A DNA stretch of 64,000 nt, from contig NZ_JBLZFZ010000009.1 in assembly GCF_050753385.1 (NCBI RefSeq), positions 1-64,000 of the forward strand, read 5' to 3'. The notes under the pieces are model-generated. The model worked only from the letters and a program-made list of their open reading frames with translations, did not search any database and was not told the origin of the DNA. The position numbers and the translations under genes are program-made. Source of the DNA: Pantanalinema rosaneae (GTDB lineage Bacteria; Cyanobacteriota; Cyanobacteriia; Leptolyngbyales; Leptolyngbyaceae). Of the stretch, positions 34,269 to 43,796 are shown one piece after another. How positions within the stretch are numbered: position 1 is the first letter of the stretch; the number at the start of each line of letters is the position of its first letter.

Positions 34269-35540
34269 TTACCCTGGATTGGGCGCAAACACCGTTAATC
34301 CACCCGGAATACATTCGACTTCGATCGGGGTTGTACCAATAATTTCCCCATCCACCACAACTTTCTGCGGTGGCTCAGTTTTAACCACAATTCGCTTCGT
34401 TCGTCCATGAATCACATTCTGTTGTTGCGGTCCACTTTTCACTAGGGCTGCTCCCAACATACTCAGCATCGTCGTCACGGCTTGCAGTTTAGTTTCCGCC
34501 GTTGCCACCGTCACATCTAATAACCCATCATCCAGAATCACCTCTCCACCCCCCTGCGCTAACACAGAAGTGGGAGGAGCCGCATTCGCGATCGTGATTG
34601 CCGCCGCTTGAAACTGTAATACCCCTTCATCGGTTTCCAGCGTGGTATCGAACAGGGTATGTTCATCTAGCAATTGCCACCCCGCCATAATGTAAGCCAT
34701 CGCGCCCCATTGCGTTTTCATTTCTCGGCTAGCCCGGTCAACCGTTTCCGCTTCATAGCCCACCCCTGCCAACAACACCATTGGGATGCCATTACACCGA
34801 GCCGCATCCACAGTCCGAATATGTCCGGCTAAGATGGCTTGACAAGCCGCTCGAATGGTTTGGAACCGAGGAATGCCTAAGGCAACCGCAAACGCATTGG
34901 CTGTGCCTCGGGGAATAATGCCCAAGGGAATCCCAGTGCCCACTAATGCCCCCGCGATCGTGGAGACTGTACCATCTCCCCCAGATGCAATAATCACATC
35001 CGCCCCATCGGCGATCGCAGTTTTGACAAATTCTTCAGGGTTAATATCCGGTGTAGTGGTGTGAATGTGTAAGTGCAGGTTGGGTTCTAACAACTCCTGA
35101 ATCAATGCCAGATCTTGCTCGGCATTCCCCTGCCCAGACACGGGGTTGTAGATTAAATGGGCAACCAGAGATTTTGCCAGTTGAGCCGCGATCGCTTCAG
35201 CCGTCGCTAAATTCGTCGCTAGCGGCACATTATGAAGATTACACACCCGTTGTAGAGTCAGGAAGGCAGGTTCATGCGGTTGGCTGTAGAGTGGATCGAC
35301 CAGAAAAATCACAGCAACAACGTCACCCGCTACGACCTGAGCCGCAATTTGCACATCTCCGCCCATCGCTCCTGAGGCTACTGGTGACACACTTAACGGG
35401 GTAGAAGTTTGCAGGCGATCGGCAGTTCCTCTAGTGGCAATAATTTGATACCGCGACCATAACCCTGCCCGTTCAGTGACAAAGGTAACTAGATCATCTT
35501 TTCTAGCATCGTGGGCAATGAAGGCGATCGTGGCAGCCAT
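34269..35540 (-). CDS. Methylglyoxal synthase-like domain fused to YegS/DAGK lipid kinase
   Basis: 423 residues. Residues ~1-120 are methylglyoxal-synthase-like: FIAHDARKDD, GAMGGDVQIA and VDPLYSQPHEPA. By alignment with E. coli MgsA, D71, D91 and H98 are kept (D62, D82, H89) but the catalytic D101 is Ala92. Residues ~125-423 are a diacylglycerol-kinase-type domain: YNPVSGQGNA, SGGDGTVSTIAGALVGTGIPLGIIPRGTANAFA. Such fusions occur in cyanobacteria. The kinase part probably phosphorylates a lipid. Whether the N-terminal part makes methylglyoxal is doubtful. Confidence 0.88.
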   Translation of the reverse strand: MAATIAFIAHDARKDDLVTFVTERAGLWSRYQIIATRGTADRLQTSTPLSVSPVASGAMGGDVQIAAQVVAGDVVAVIFLVDPLYSQPHEPAFLTLQRVCNLHNVPLATNLATAEAIAAQLAKSLVAHLIYNPVSGQGNAEQDLALIQELLEPNLHLHIHTTTPDINPEEFVKTAIADGADVIIASGGDGTVSTIAGALVGTGIPLGIIPRGTANAFAVALGIPRFQTIRAACQAILAGHIRTVDAARCNGIPMVLLAGVGYEAETVDRASREMKTQWGAMAYIMAGWQLLDEHTLFDTTLETDEGVLQFQAAAITIANAAPPTSVLAQGGGEVILDDGLLDVTVATAETKLQAVTTMLSMLGAALVKSGPQQQNVIHGRTKRIVVKTEPPQKVVVDGEIIGTTPIEVECIPGGLTVFAPNPG

Positions 35541-35612
35541 GAGATTTCAGGTTGATGAGCAGGGCATTAGTTCATAATAGGCACAAGAGTTGACCTGCGG
35601 TGAGTAACAACT

Positions 35613-36797
35613 ATGACAAATCTTTTAATTTTATATGCTTCGTTAGGGGCAGGACATGCCAGTGCCGCGAAAGCCCTTTATGAAGCGTTTGCCCAGTCAG
35701 CTAATGTCAATGTGCAAATTGAGGATGCCTTAGCCCATGCTAATCCTCTATTGAGAGAAACACTCACCGCCATTTATGAGGGGTTAAGTGAGAAAGTCCC
35801 CCAGGGCTATCGCCTGCTCTACGAAGGCATTGATATTGATGACTTAGAGCGATCGGTGAATGAAATTAATCTACTGCTGGCTAAAATTGAACGCCCGTTT
35901 CTCAAAGATCTAGAACATTTAGTCTATGACACTGATCCGGATGCAGTGATTTGTGTGCAGCAAATTCCTAGCCGATTGTTGCAGTTGATGGATCGGAAGG
36001 GAAAGCTGAAGAAACCTCACTATGTGGTCGTCACCGATATGATTGCCCATAGTACCTGGATTAACTATGGGGTAGATGGTTATTTCCTACCTAGCCAACT
36101 CAGTGCAGATATCTTGATTCAACGGGGTGTTAAGCCCGATTTATTGCATGTGACGGGTATCCCCATTCGGCTAGAGATTGCTGAACCTAAATCGTCGTCA
36201 GACGTGCGGCGACGGCACAATTTGCCGCTTGATGTGCCAGTAGTCACATTATTTGGTGGTGGGCTGCAATCTAAGCGAGTCCGACCGATGGTGAGTAAAT
36301 TAGTAGAAAGTTCACAACCCGGTATGTTGGTGGTTGTGGCGGGACGCAATGAAACCTTATTAGATCGACTAGAGGATATTACTGATGGCACTCACATGCA
36401 ATTGCGGAAGTTGGGGTTAATTGATTATGTCGATGATCTAGTCACCGCAAGTGATCTAGTCATTACCAAAGCGGGTGGATTGATTACCAGTGAAGTATTG
36501 GCGAGAGAAACCCCGATGATTATTATTGATCCCTTCCCTGGTCAAGAAGAATGGAATGCCGATATGGTGGCAGCACACGGAGCAGGCATTCAATTACGGT
36601 TAGCCGAAATGGTACCACCAACGGTGTTGCATCTGTTAGAGCGACCTGAGCAGTTAGCCTTTATGCGACAACAGGCGAGAGGGCTGGGTAAACCCCAGGC
36701 AGCGATTAATATTGCTAATAAGATCTTAACTGATTTACCTGCGGCTCAAACTAAAGCTCAGATGGATACATCGCCAACCGTAAGTTCAGGAGGCTAA
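35613..36797 (+). CDS. MGDG synthase-type glycosyltransferase
   Basis: 394 residues of the GT28 MGDG-synthase/UgtP family. N-terminal LLILYASLGAGHASAAKAL is the family glycine-rich start. The middle has PHYVVVTDMIAHSTWINYGVDGYFLPS, and the sugar-nucleotide site is VITKAGGLITSEVLARETPMIIIDPFPGQEEWNA. It would transfer a sugar from a nucleotide donor to diacylglycerol. It is divergent from the lipid-kinase fusion, so two lipid-acting enzymes share a promoter region. The product sugar lipid is not certain. Confidence 0.85.
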   Translation: MTNLLILYASLGAGHASAAKALYEAFAQSANVNVQIEDALAHANPLLRETLTAIYEGLSEKVPQGYRLLYEGIDIDDLERSVNEINLLLAKIERPFLKDLEHLVYDTDPDAVICVQQIPSRLLQLMDRKGKLKKPHYVVVTDMIAHSTWINYGVDGYFLPSQLSADILIQRGVKPDLLHVTGIPIRLEIAEPKSSSDVRRRHNLPLDVPVVTLFGGGLQSKRVRPMVSKLVESSQPGMLVVVAGRNETLLDRLEDITDGTHMQLRKLGLIDYVDDLVTASDLVITKAGGLITSEVLARETPMIIIDPFPGQEEWNADMVAAHGAGIQLRLAEMVPPTVLHLLERPEQLAFMRQQARGLGKPQAAINIANKILTDLPAAQTKAQMDTSPTVSSGG

Positions 36798-36966
36798 GGC
36801 TTGGGTCATTCTCAAGATAGATTCATTTAGTAAATTGATCCCAATAATCTCTAACAAACAGGTGTGCCCTCTAGCGGCTGAACAGGGCAAAATAGTCAGA
36901 AATGCTCTAAGCTTTGGGGCGACGATCGCTTTGCCCTAATTGTGTTGATTCACTCGCTTCCTTACT

Positions 36967-38511
36967 ATGCAAACCTATTCCCATCCTGCTACCCCGACCT
37001 GGAATGAGCCGTTTCTTTGGGGTGTTGCCACCTCTGGCTACCAAAGCGAAGGTGGTTTTAATGCTTCTGGACAACCCCAAAATAATTGGGCACTTCATGA
37101 ACAAGAGGGATTGATTGCATCAACGGGAGAAGCATCTGGCTTCTGGACGCGGTATGAGGAGGATTTTCGGGCGTGTCAGGCAATGGGCTTGAATTCGTTT
37201 CGCCTGGGGTTGGAATGGGCACGGATTCAGCCAAGTTCAGATCCCCGATCGACCCAAGTCCCAGAATTTGATTATGCGGCGTTAGATGCCTATGCCGATC
37301 GCATTGCGGCTTGTTATCAGTATGGGTTAGAACCGATCGTTACGTTGCATCATTTCACCCATCCTGCCTGGTTGGGGTTGGATGCCTGGTTATCGGAACA
37401 AACGATCGATTTGTTTGAAACCTATGTCCGAGTCAGCATGACGCAGATTAATCGGCGGTTGGTTGACCACTACCAGCTATCGCCAGTGCGGTGGCTCATG
37501 ACAATCAATGAATTAAATATTCTAGGCCCCAATACTTATCTAAGTGGTTTATTCCCCGGTCATGCCCAGGGAACAACGGCGTTGTTGCAAGCCTACAATA
37601 TTCTCTTGAAGGCGCATATTCGGGCTTACAACTGCTTGCGATCGTTGTATCAGTCGGAGGGTTGGTTAACGCCTTTGATTTCCCTCAATACCTGTAGTAG
37701 TGATCTGTATTGGTCAGATAAAGCGTTATGGGATCTACTGGCAGTTAAACAACGGGGAATTGAGCGATCGGAGGTACGGGATTATCTCTATCACAATGCG
37801 CGACAACTGGAATTAGAGTTAGAGAAAGCTCGGATTCCGTTACAGCATGATTTAACCACTCAGTTTGGTAAGCTCGGACGGATTTTTGCCAATTTCTATG
37901 GTTCGCGTATCATTAATCCGCAACCCTTGAGCGGGTTTTTACAGGAGTTAGAGGATTCCCCTTACCCGTCAGTGATTGATTATGTCGCGATCGATTACTA
38001 TGATCCCTTTTTCGTCAATAATGTGCGACTGCCCCTGTGGTCACAGTTCAACTTAAAAGCTAAAGGCTGGATTGCCGGACTGACGGGTGGCTTCATGCTC
38101 AAGTGTTGGGACTGGCGCATGGTGCCTGAAGGTTTGTATTTCTATTGCCAGTATTATGCTCAGGATTTGCAATTGCCGGTGATGATTGCGGAGAATGGCA
38201 TGGCTTTGCGGCGGGAACCGGATAATCAAATTGCGACTCCCCGACCCGATGGCGTAACTCGGAGCCAGTTCTTAGAACACCATGTTCAGCAGATTCGCCG
38301 CTTACTGGCGGATCGAGTGCCGTTAATTGGCTATATGCACTGGTCACTCACCGATAACTATGAATGGGGATCGTTTACCCCCCGCTTTGGCTTATTTACG
38401 ATCGACTATGCCAATGGTACCGAACGTTTGCTTGAAGATCATTTGGGCGATCGCCCCTCAGCCACCTATGCCCGATTAATCCAAGAGTTTGCTGACCAGC
38501 CACCCGGTTAA
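36967..38511 (+). CDS. Glycoside hydrolase family 1 (beta-glucosidase-like)
   Basis: 514 residues with the GH1 barrel. The N-terminus FLWGVATSGYQSEGGF is typical. The acid/base glutamate lies in MTINELNI, where most GH1 enzymes have NEP, and the nucleophile glutamate in VMIAENGMA. The subsite motif MHWSLTDNYEWGSFTPRFGLFTIDY is intact. It likely hydrolyses or transfers beta-glucosides. The Pro-to-Leu change after the acid/base residue may alter activity. No signal peptide, so cytosolic. Confidence 0.88.
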   Translation: MQTYSHPATPTWNEPFLWGVATSGYQSEGGFNASGQPQNNWALHEQEGLIASTGEASGFWTRYEEDFRACQAMGLNSFRLGLEWARIQPSSDPRSTQVPEFDYAALDAYADRIAACYQYGLEPIVTLHHFTHPAWLGLDAWLSEQTIDLFETYVRVSMTQINRRLVDHYQLSPVRWLMTINELNILGPNTYLSGLFPGHAQGTTALLQAYNILLKAHIRAYNCLRSLYQSEGWLTPLISLNTCSSDLYWSDKALWDLLAVKQRGIERSEVRDYLYHNARQLELELEKARIPLQHDLTTQFGKLGRIFANFYGSRIINPQPLSGFLQELEDSPYPSVIDYVAIDYYDPFFVNNVRLPLWSQFNLKAKGWIAGLTGGFMLKCWDWRMVPEGLYFYCQYYAQDLQLPVMIAENGMALRREPDNQIATPRPDGVTRSQFLEHHVQQIRRLLADRVPLIGYMHWSLTDNYEWGSFTPRFGLFTIDYANGTERLLEDHLGDRPSATYARLIQEFADQPPG

Positions 38512-38620
38512 CGACCAGCGATCGGTAGAGCCACCTGGCACTCAACTATTGCTGTCTGTTAATCTTCACAAGTTTCTCACATTCTCCTTATATCCTGCGG
38601 CTAGAGGTTTGGTGGTGCTT

Positions 38621-39811
38621 ATGCGGGATGTTTATATCGTATCGGGAACGCGCACACCTTTAGGTCGTTTCGGGGGAGTGCTGGCGGCGCTTTCCCCAGT
38701 TGATCTGGGGGCTCATGTGATGAAAGCGGTGCTGGCTCAAGCAGGGGTGCCAGCCTCAGCCTTAGATCTCTATATTATGGGGAATGTTTTGCGGGCAGGG
38801 CATGGGCAATTACTGCCTCGCCAAGCAGCATTCAAGGCTGACATTCCGGCTTCTGTGAACGGCTTTGCCATTGATATGGTTTGTGCGTCGAGCATGATGA
38901 GCGTCATGAATGCAGCACTTGCGATCGGGGCAGGTGAAGCCGATTTAGTATTAGCCGGTGGAATGGAGTCCATGTCCCAGACGGGGTTCGGACTGTCGCA
39001 TCGGGCACGTTGGGGCTACAAATTGCTTTTAGGGAACCCTGAACCCTTAAGTGATCTGTTGTTGCAGGATGGCTTGACCGATGCCACCACTGGGGAAGGG
39101 ATGGGCGACCAAACGGAACGGGTGGCTGAATCCTATGGTCTGGCTCGTAAGGATCTAGATGAAGTTGCTGTGCATTCCCATCAACGGGCGGCGGCGGCAA
39201 CGGCACAGGGGGTGTTCAAACGGGAGATTACCCCGATCGAGATTGCGACTAAAAAAGGTACGCAGATCATTGATACCGATGAAGGGATTCGAGCCGACTC
39301 CACCTTAGAAGCTCTGGCTAAACTAAGACCAGCCTTTAAACCAGACGGAGTGTTGACCGCCGGGAACAGTAGTCAGATTAGTGATGGTGCGGCTGCTTTA
39401 GTCTTAGCCAGCCAGTCAGCCGTTGAGAAATATGGGTTAACGCCGCTTGCCAAGGTATTGGGTAGCTCCTGGCATAGTGGAGACAGTTGGCGCTTCATTG
39501 AAATGCCGATCGGGGCGGCTCAAAAGCTGCTAGAGAAACTAAAAATGACCGCCTCAACGATTGATCTGTTTGAGAATAATGAGGCCTTTGCCGCCAGTTC
39601 GCTGATCTTTCAACAACAGTTAGGCATATCGCTGGAGCAATTAAATGTTCATGGTGGTTCGATCGCGTTAGGGCATCCGATTGGAGCTTCCGGTGCCCGG
39701 ATTGTGGTGACGTTATTGAATGCCTTGCAGGAACGCGACAAAACACTAGGAATGGCAGCTCTATGTCATGGTACAGGCGGTGGAACGGCGATCGCAATTG
39801 AACGAGTTTAA
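38621..39811 (+). CDS. phaA: Acetyl-CoA acetyltransferase PhaA
   Basis: 396 residues from the ATG at 38621; the open frame extends upstream without support. Thiolase with the acyl-forming Cys88 (DMVCASSMMSV), the His of GGSIALGHPIGASGARI and the second Cys in ALCHGTGGGTAIA. It condenses two acetyl-CoA to acetoacetyl-CoA, the first step of PHB synthesis. It is followed immediately by phaB with a ribosome site inside its own stop region. Confidence 0.93.
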   Translation: MRDVYIVSGTRTPLGRFGGVLAALSPVDLGAHVMKAVLAQAGVPASALDLYIMGNVLRAGHGQLLPRQAAFKADIPASVNGFAIDMVCASSMMSVMNAALAIGAGEADLVLAGGMESMSQTGFGLSHRARWGYKLLLGNPEPLSDLLLQDGLTDATTGEGMGDQTERVAESYGLARKDLDEVAVHSHQRAAAATAQGVFKREITPIEIATKKGTQIIDTDEGIRADSTLEALAKLRPAFKPDGVLTAGNSSQISDGAAALVLASQSAVEKYGLTPLAKVLGSSWHSGDSWRFIEMPIGAAQKLLEKLKMTASTIDLFENNEAFAASSLIFQQQLGISLEQLNVHGGSIALGHPIGASGARIVVTLLNALQERDKTLGMAALCHGTGGGTAIAIERV

Positions 39812-39822
39812 GGAGAATGAAT

Positions 39823-40545
39823 ATGGTTTCCCTGGGTTTAGAAGATCAAGTCATTCTGGTGACGGGTGGTAATCAGGGGATTGGCGCAACGATCGTTGCC
39901 TTTCTGCAAGAGTTAGGCGCTAAGGTTGCCTACACGGATATTAAAATTTCTGACAGTGCCAGTGGGGCGTTAGCGATTCAAGCGGATGTGACTGACTTAG
40001 CCTCTATGGAAGCGGCGGCAGCCCAGATTACCGAAAAATTGGGTCCTGTTTATGGCATTGTGGCGAATGCTGGGATTACCCGCGACAATTTCTTCACGAA
40101 ACTGGAACCCGCCGACTGGGATGCGGTGATCAATGTGAATCTGAAAGGGGTGGCGAATACGATTAAGCCGTTTCTCCCAGGCATGTATGAACGAGGTGCA
40201 GGCGCGATCGTCGGTATCAGTTCCATCTCCGGGGAACGTGGGAATGTGGGACAAACCAACTATGCCGCAACCAAAGCTGGGGTGATTGGACTGATGAAGT
40301 CGTTAGCGCGGGAAGCCGCTCGCTACAATGTTCGGGCTAACGCAGTGGCTCCAGGATTTATTGATACGGAAATGACCCGCATCATTCCTGAGAAAGTCAG
40401 GGAGAAGATTACGGCTGAAATTCCACTGCGCCGCTTTGGTAAACCCGAGGAAATTGCCTGGGCGGTGGCATTTTTACTATCTCCGATCGCCAGTAGCTTC
40501 ATTACGGGTGAAGTGCTGCGAGTGAATGGTGCCCATCACACTTAG
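39823..40545 (+). CDS. phaB: Acetoacetyl-CoA reductase PhaB
   Basis: 240 residues of the SDR family. The start at 39823 is favoured over 39817 because the TAAGGAG site at 39809-39815 is seven bases from the first and one from the second. Cofactor motif TGGNQGIG at 14-21; catalytic Ser near 134-136, Tyr147 and Lys151 (GQTNYAATKAG). It makes (R)-3-hydroxybutyryl-CoA with NADPH. The C-terminus FITGEVLRVNGA is typical. FabG is the alternative by fold, but the pha context decides. Confidence 0.93.
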   Translation: MVSLGLEDQVILVTGGNQGIGATIVAFLQELGAKVAYTDIKISDSASGALAIQADVTDLASMEAAAAQITEKLGPVYGIVANAGITRDNFFTKLEPADWDAVINVNLKGVANTIKPFLPGMYERGAGAIVGISSISGERGNVGQTNYAATKAGVIGLMKSLAREAARYNVRANAVAPGFIDTEMTRIIPEKVREKITAEIPLRRFGKPEEIAWAVAFLLSPIASSFITGEVLRVNGAHHT

Positions 40546-40576
40546 AACCATCACCAATCAACCAAGAGGAGCCACC

Positions 40577-41740
40577 ATGAATAATAAGTCAACCGCCTGG
40601 GGGGGAGTTGCCGACCAGTTGGTGAATACCTGGACTGAAGTGGGTACCCAAATGTGGAAAAGCTGGTTTGATCTGATGGGGACAGCCACCCAGGAGGCAA
40701 TGGGGAATACAGGGCTGCGATCGTCCTCGATCGCCCAACGATTTTTTGAGAATCAGCAACTCTTACTCCGCACTCTCCAACTGTCCTTTAACACCTGGAA
40801 GGAATCCTTTCCAAAAACCACAACTGGAGAAGATTGGCAGCACTTTCTCCAAAATTATTCCGAGCAGATCCGTCAACAGTTTGAGCAAAGCTCGACCGGC
40901 ACATTCAAAGCGACCCAGGATGTCACAGAACTTTGGCAACTCTATCTAACGGAGTTACAGGACTTTAGCCAGCTTTGGCTCAGAGCCATGACCTCCTCTG
41001 TTACACCTTTACAACAAACTGTCAGTGGTACGAGCACTCCTTGGCTGGAACTGAATAATTTGTATTGGAACTTGCTATATGAGGAGTCTTCCGGCAGTTT
41101 GATGCGGAGTCCCCTACTGGGGCCAAGCCGTGAGTTCAATGGTAAGCTATTGCGTGCCTTTGATGCCTGGGCGATTTTTTATCGGAACAGCATCGATTAT
41201 CAAACTGTGCTCACAGATATTCAGATGCGCTCCTTTGAAGCTCTGATACAGCAGTTGGCAACTCTGGCTGAAAATGGAGAACCCGTTAAGGATTGGCGGC
41301 AGTTTCAGCAGATCTGGGGACGGGTTGCCGATGAAGTCTATGAGCAAGCCTTTTGTGCAGAAGATAATCTCAAAATCCGAGGACGATTTTTAAACTCGCT
41401 CAATACCTACAGAATCTATCAACAGGACTTGATGGAACTGTGGATGAAATTGATGAATTTGCCCTCCCGTGGTGAAGTTGATGAAGTGCATAAAAACATC
41501 TACGAATTGCGAAAAGAGGTGCGAGCCTTAAAGGCTAGTTTGGCGAAGTATGAGGCGCAGGTGGAAGTACATCAACCTACAGCTCCCCATGCTACCACGG
41601 ATACATTGGCGGCTTCGGCGGATGGAGACTCAGGAACAGCAGCACCCCATCCTTCAGTAACCTCAGCCAAAAGCTCAGACAAACCGCCAGCAAAATCAAG
41701 AAAACAGCCTCCTGAAGAGCCCAAGAAGCCATCGCTTTAG
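40577..41740 (+). CDS. phaE: Class III PHA synthase subunit PhaE
   Basis: 387 residues from the ATG at 40577, with AGAGGAG upstream. Helical and tryptophan-rich (VNTWTEVGTQMWKSWFDLM), with the PhaE signature near residue 290-320 (LMKLMNLPSRGEVDEVHKNIYELRKEVRALK type). The last ~60 residues are a low-complexity Ala/Ser/Pro/Lys tail. PhaE forms the active class III synthase with PhaC. Cyanobacterial PHB synthases are of this class. Confidence 0.92.
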   Translation: MNNKSTAWGGVADQLVNTWTEVGTQMWKSWFDLMGTATQEAMGNTGLRSSSIAQRFFENQQLLLRTLQLSFNTWKESFPKTTTGEDWQHFLQNYSEQIRQQFEQSSTGTFKATQDVTELWQLYLTELQDFSQLWLRAMTSSVTPLQQTVSGTSTPWLELNNLYWNLLYEESSGSLMRSPLLGPSREFNGKLLRAFDAWAIFYRNSIDYQTVLTDIQMRSFEALIQQLATLAENGEPVKDWRQFQQIWGRVADEVYEQAFCAEDNLKIRGRFLNSLNTYRIYQQDLMELWMKLMNLPSRGEVDEVHKNIYELRKEVRALKASLAKYEAQVEVHQPTAPHATTDTLAASADGDSGTAAPHPSVTSAKSSDKPPAKSRKQPPEEPKKPSL

Positions 41741-41847
41741 TCAATGTGATTGTGAGGCCAGAAATAGGGATTAATTGTCAGTTTGAGCGCTCTGATTCAA
41801 TTGCTCAGCATGATGCGGAATCTGCTATCAACGAGGGAAAAGAAGCT

Positions 41848-42945
41848 ATGCTGCCGTTTTTCACCCAAATGCGTTTTGAGGATGCCCTTCACGAGTATAC
41901 AGATCTGACCAGGAAGCTACTCAGAGGGGTTGAGAACCTCAGTCAATTACGCGAAGAAGATATTGAAATTGGTGTGACTCCGAGAGATGTTGTCTATCAG
42001 GAGGATAAGATTACCCTGTATCGCTTTCGCCCTGTGGTAGAAAACCCCCTGGGTATTCCCGTGTTGATTGTATATGCGTTGGTCAACCGTCCTTTTATGG
42101 TTGATTTACAGGAAGATCGATCGCTGGTTGCCAATCTCCTCAAACTGGGTTTAGACATTTATTTGATTGATTGGGGCTATCCGTCGCGAGCCGATCGCTG
42201 GTTAACCCTGGATGATTACATCAACGGCTATATCAATCACTTTGTTGATTTTATTCGGCATCGCCATCATCTAGACAAAATCACCCTGCTAGGAATTTGT
42301 CAGGGTGGAACCTTTAGCCTCTGCTACAGTTCGATTTATCCAGAGAAGGTCAAAAACCTGGTGGTAATGGTGGCTCCAGTGGATTTTGAGCAGACGGGAA
42401 CACTATTGAATATGCGAGGCGGTTGTACATTGGGTTCCGAGGCGATCGATATTGATCTACTCGTGGATGCATTAGGCAATGTGCCAGGTGATTTTCTCAA
42501 TCTCGAATTTTTGATGCTGAAGCCACAGCAATTGGGAATTCAAAAGTATTTAGATTTTCCCGAAATTGTCGATAGCGAGGACAAACTGCTGAACTTCCTA
42601 CGGATGGAGAAGTGGATTTTCGACAGCCCTGATCAGGCGGGAGAAGCGTACCGTCAGTTCCTCAAGGATTTCTATCAGCAGAACAAGTTAATTAAGGGTG
42701 AGGTCGTGCTGGGGGATAAGTCCGTCAACTTATCCAACATTACAATGCCTGTTCTCAATCTTTATGCTGACAAAGACCACTTAGTTCCTCCTGCCTCTTC
42801 GTTAGCGTTAGAACAATACGTGGGTACGCAGGACTATACAGTGCAGTCATTTCCAGTTGGGCACATTGGCATGTATGTGAGTGGGAAGGTGCAACGAGAC
42901 TTACCACCGGTGATTGCGAATTGGTTAAACGCTCGGGCAACCTAG
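41848..42945 (+). CDS. phaC: Class III PHA synthase catalytic subunit PhaC
   Basis: 365 residues from the ATG at 41848 (MLPFFTQMRFED); the upstream open frame would add 34 residues not expected for class III. The lipase-like box is GICQGG with Cys151. The Asp lies in LYADKDHLVPP (near 310) and the His in FPVGHIGMYVSG (339). These form the Cys-Asp-His triad that polymerises 3-hydroxybutyryl-CoA. The gene ends the phaABEC operon, followed by a strong palindrome. Confidence 0.94.
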   Translation: MLPFFTQMRFEDALHEYTDLTRKLLRGVENLSQLREEDIEIGVTPRDVVYQEDKITLYRFRPVVENPLGIPVLIVYALVNRPFMVDLQEDRSLVANLLKLGLDIYLIDWGYPSRADRWLTLDDYINGYINHFVDFIRHRHHLDKITLLGICQGGTFSLCYSSIYPEKVKNLVVMVAPVDFEQTGTLLNMRGGCTLGSEAIDIDLLVDALGNVPGDFLNLEFLMLKPQQLGIQKYLDFPEIVDSEDKLLNFLRMEKWIFDSPDQAGEAYRQFLKDFYQQNKLIKGEVVLGDKSVNLSNITMPVLNLYADKDHLVPPASSLALEQYVGTQDYTVQSFPVGHIGMYVSGKVQRDLPPVIANWLNARAT

Positions 42946-43044
42946 CCCGTCGATCGCTATCCTAATTAGTTTGCGGGGCTGGAACGAGCTTCTGACCCCG
43001 CATCACCCATGTCACAACTTATGCCACACTATTTGGCTAATAAT

Positions 43045-43082
43045 AAACCACCTCCAAACGCGATCGCGTTTGGAGGTGGTTT
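43045..43082. terminator. 38-base perfect palindrome after phaC
   Basis: AAACCACCTCCAAACGCGA and its exact inverse form a 19-base stem centred on the HIP1 octamer GCGATCGC. It lies ~100 bases after phaC and before the convergent phasin gene. It can work as a bidirectional terminator, though T-runs are short. The perfect HIP1 centre is notable. Confidence 0.65.
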
Positions 43083-43173
43083 AGCTATGACCTAAATTTG
43101 ACACAGTACCAGTTACACTTTCGGCATTAAAATTCCACCTGGAATAGTGCAACTCCAAGTTAAAAAGTTAAGT

Positions 43174-43473
43174 CTAAGTCACCGTATTCGCTTTAGCCGA
43201 CTTCTGACGCAACGCCTCAAAGTAGTCGTGCCAGAACTTCCGTTGCGAGTCAATCATCATCTTGTTCGCTTTTTCCTGAGCTTCTAAATAAGCCTTTACC
43301 ATTTCTTCCTGGAAGCCTAATGCTTTGTCGAATCCTTCCGAGAAGTTGATGTCATCTTTGGTACTTGGCACACTACTCATCCAGGTGTCAAAGAATTGCT
43401 TCTGCCAATCGTTGACCTGTTTTTGCCAATCATTGAACTGCTTTTGGTATCCGTCAAAATAGGTTGTAAACAT
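43174..43473 (-). CDS. phaP: Phasin, PHB granule surface protein
   Basis: 99 residues, helical, amphipathic and without a signal peptide. The N-terminus repeats a QKQFNDWQKQ-type unit and reaches WQKQFFDTW; the rest is helical (EEMVKAYLEAQEKANKMMIDSQRKFWHDYFEAL). This fits the small cyanobacterial phasins that coat PHB granules and limit granule size. It sits downstream of phaC in convergent orientation and divergent from a ribbon-helix-helix gene. Confidence 0.82.
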   Translation of the reverse strand: MFTTYFDGYQKQFNDWQKQVNDWQKQFFDTWMSSVPSTKDDINFSEGFDKALGFQEEMVKAYLEAQEKANKMMIDSQRKFWHDYFEALRQKSAKANTVT

Positions 43474-43796
43474 TTAACGCTAAACCGCTAAAGACTCTAC
43501 CATTCAGATAGACGGAAAGCGGGGCGGTGTCTACCGCTTCCCGATTAACCAATACTTACGATGTCATTATATCTTGAATAAGGATAAGCAATTCTATTCG
43601 TTTACAGAAATTTTTAGTAAATAACTCCCATTGATTCCAAGCATTCATTAGAGGGTTGATGAATAGAATGTACTTTTATTAACTGATTAACTTCCTTTGT
43701 TAAAATAGAAGCCTCTAGGAAAAGTCTATTAGGCTGTTAGATCAGTAATCCTGGTACATAAAAATCTAGTTATCTCTTAAACCAGCGTCAATAAAT

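Noticed and set aside
43045..43082. CRISPR-like or mobile palindrome after phaC
   Set aside because: Single copy with no spacers; best explained as a terminator centred on a HIP1 site.
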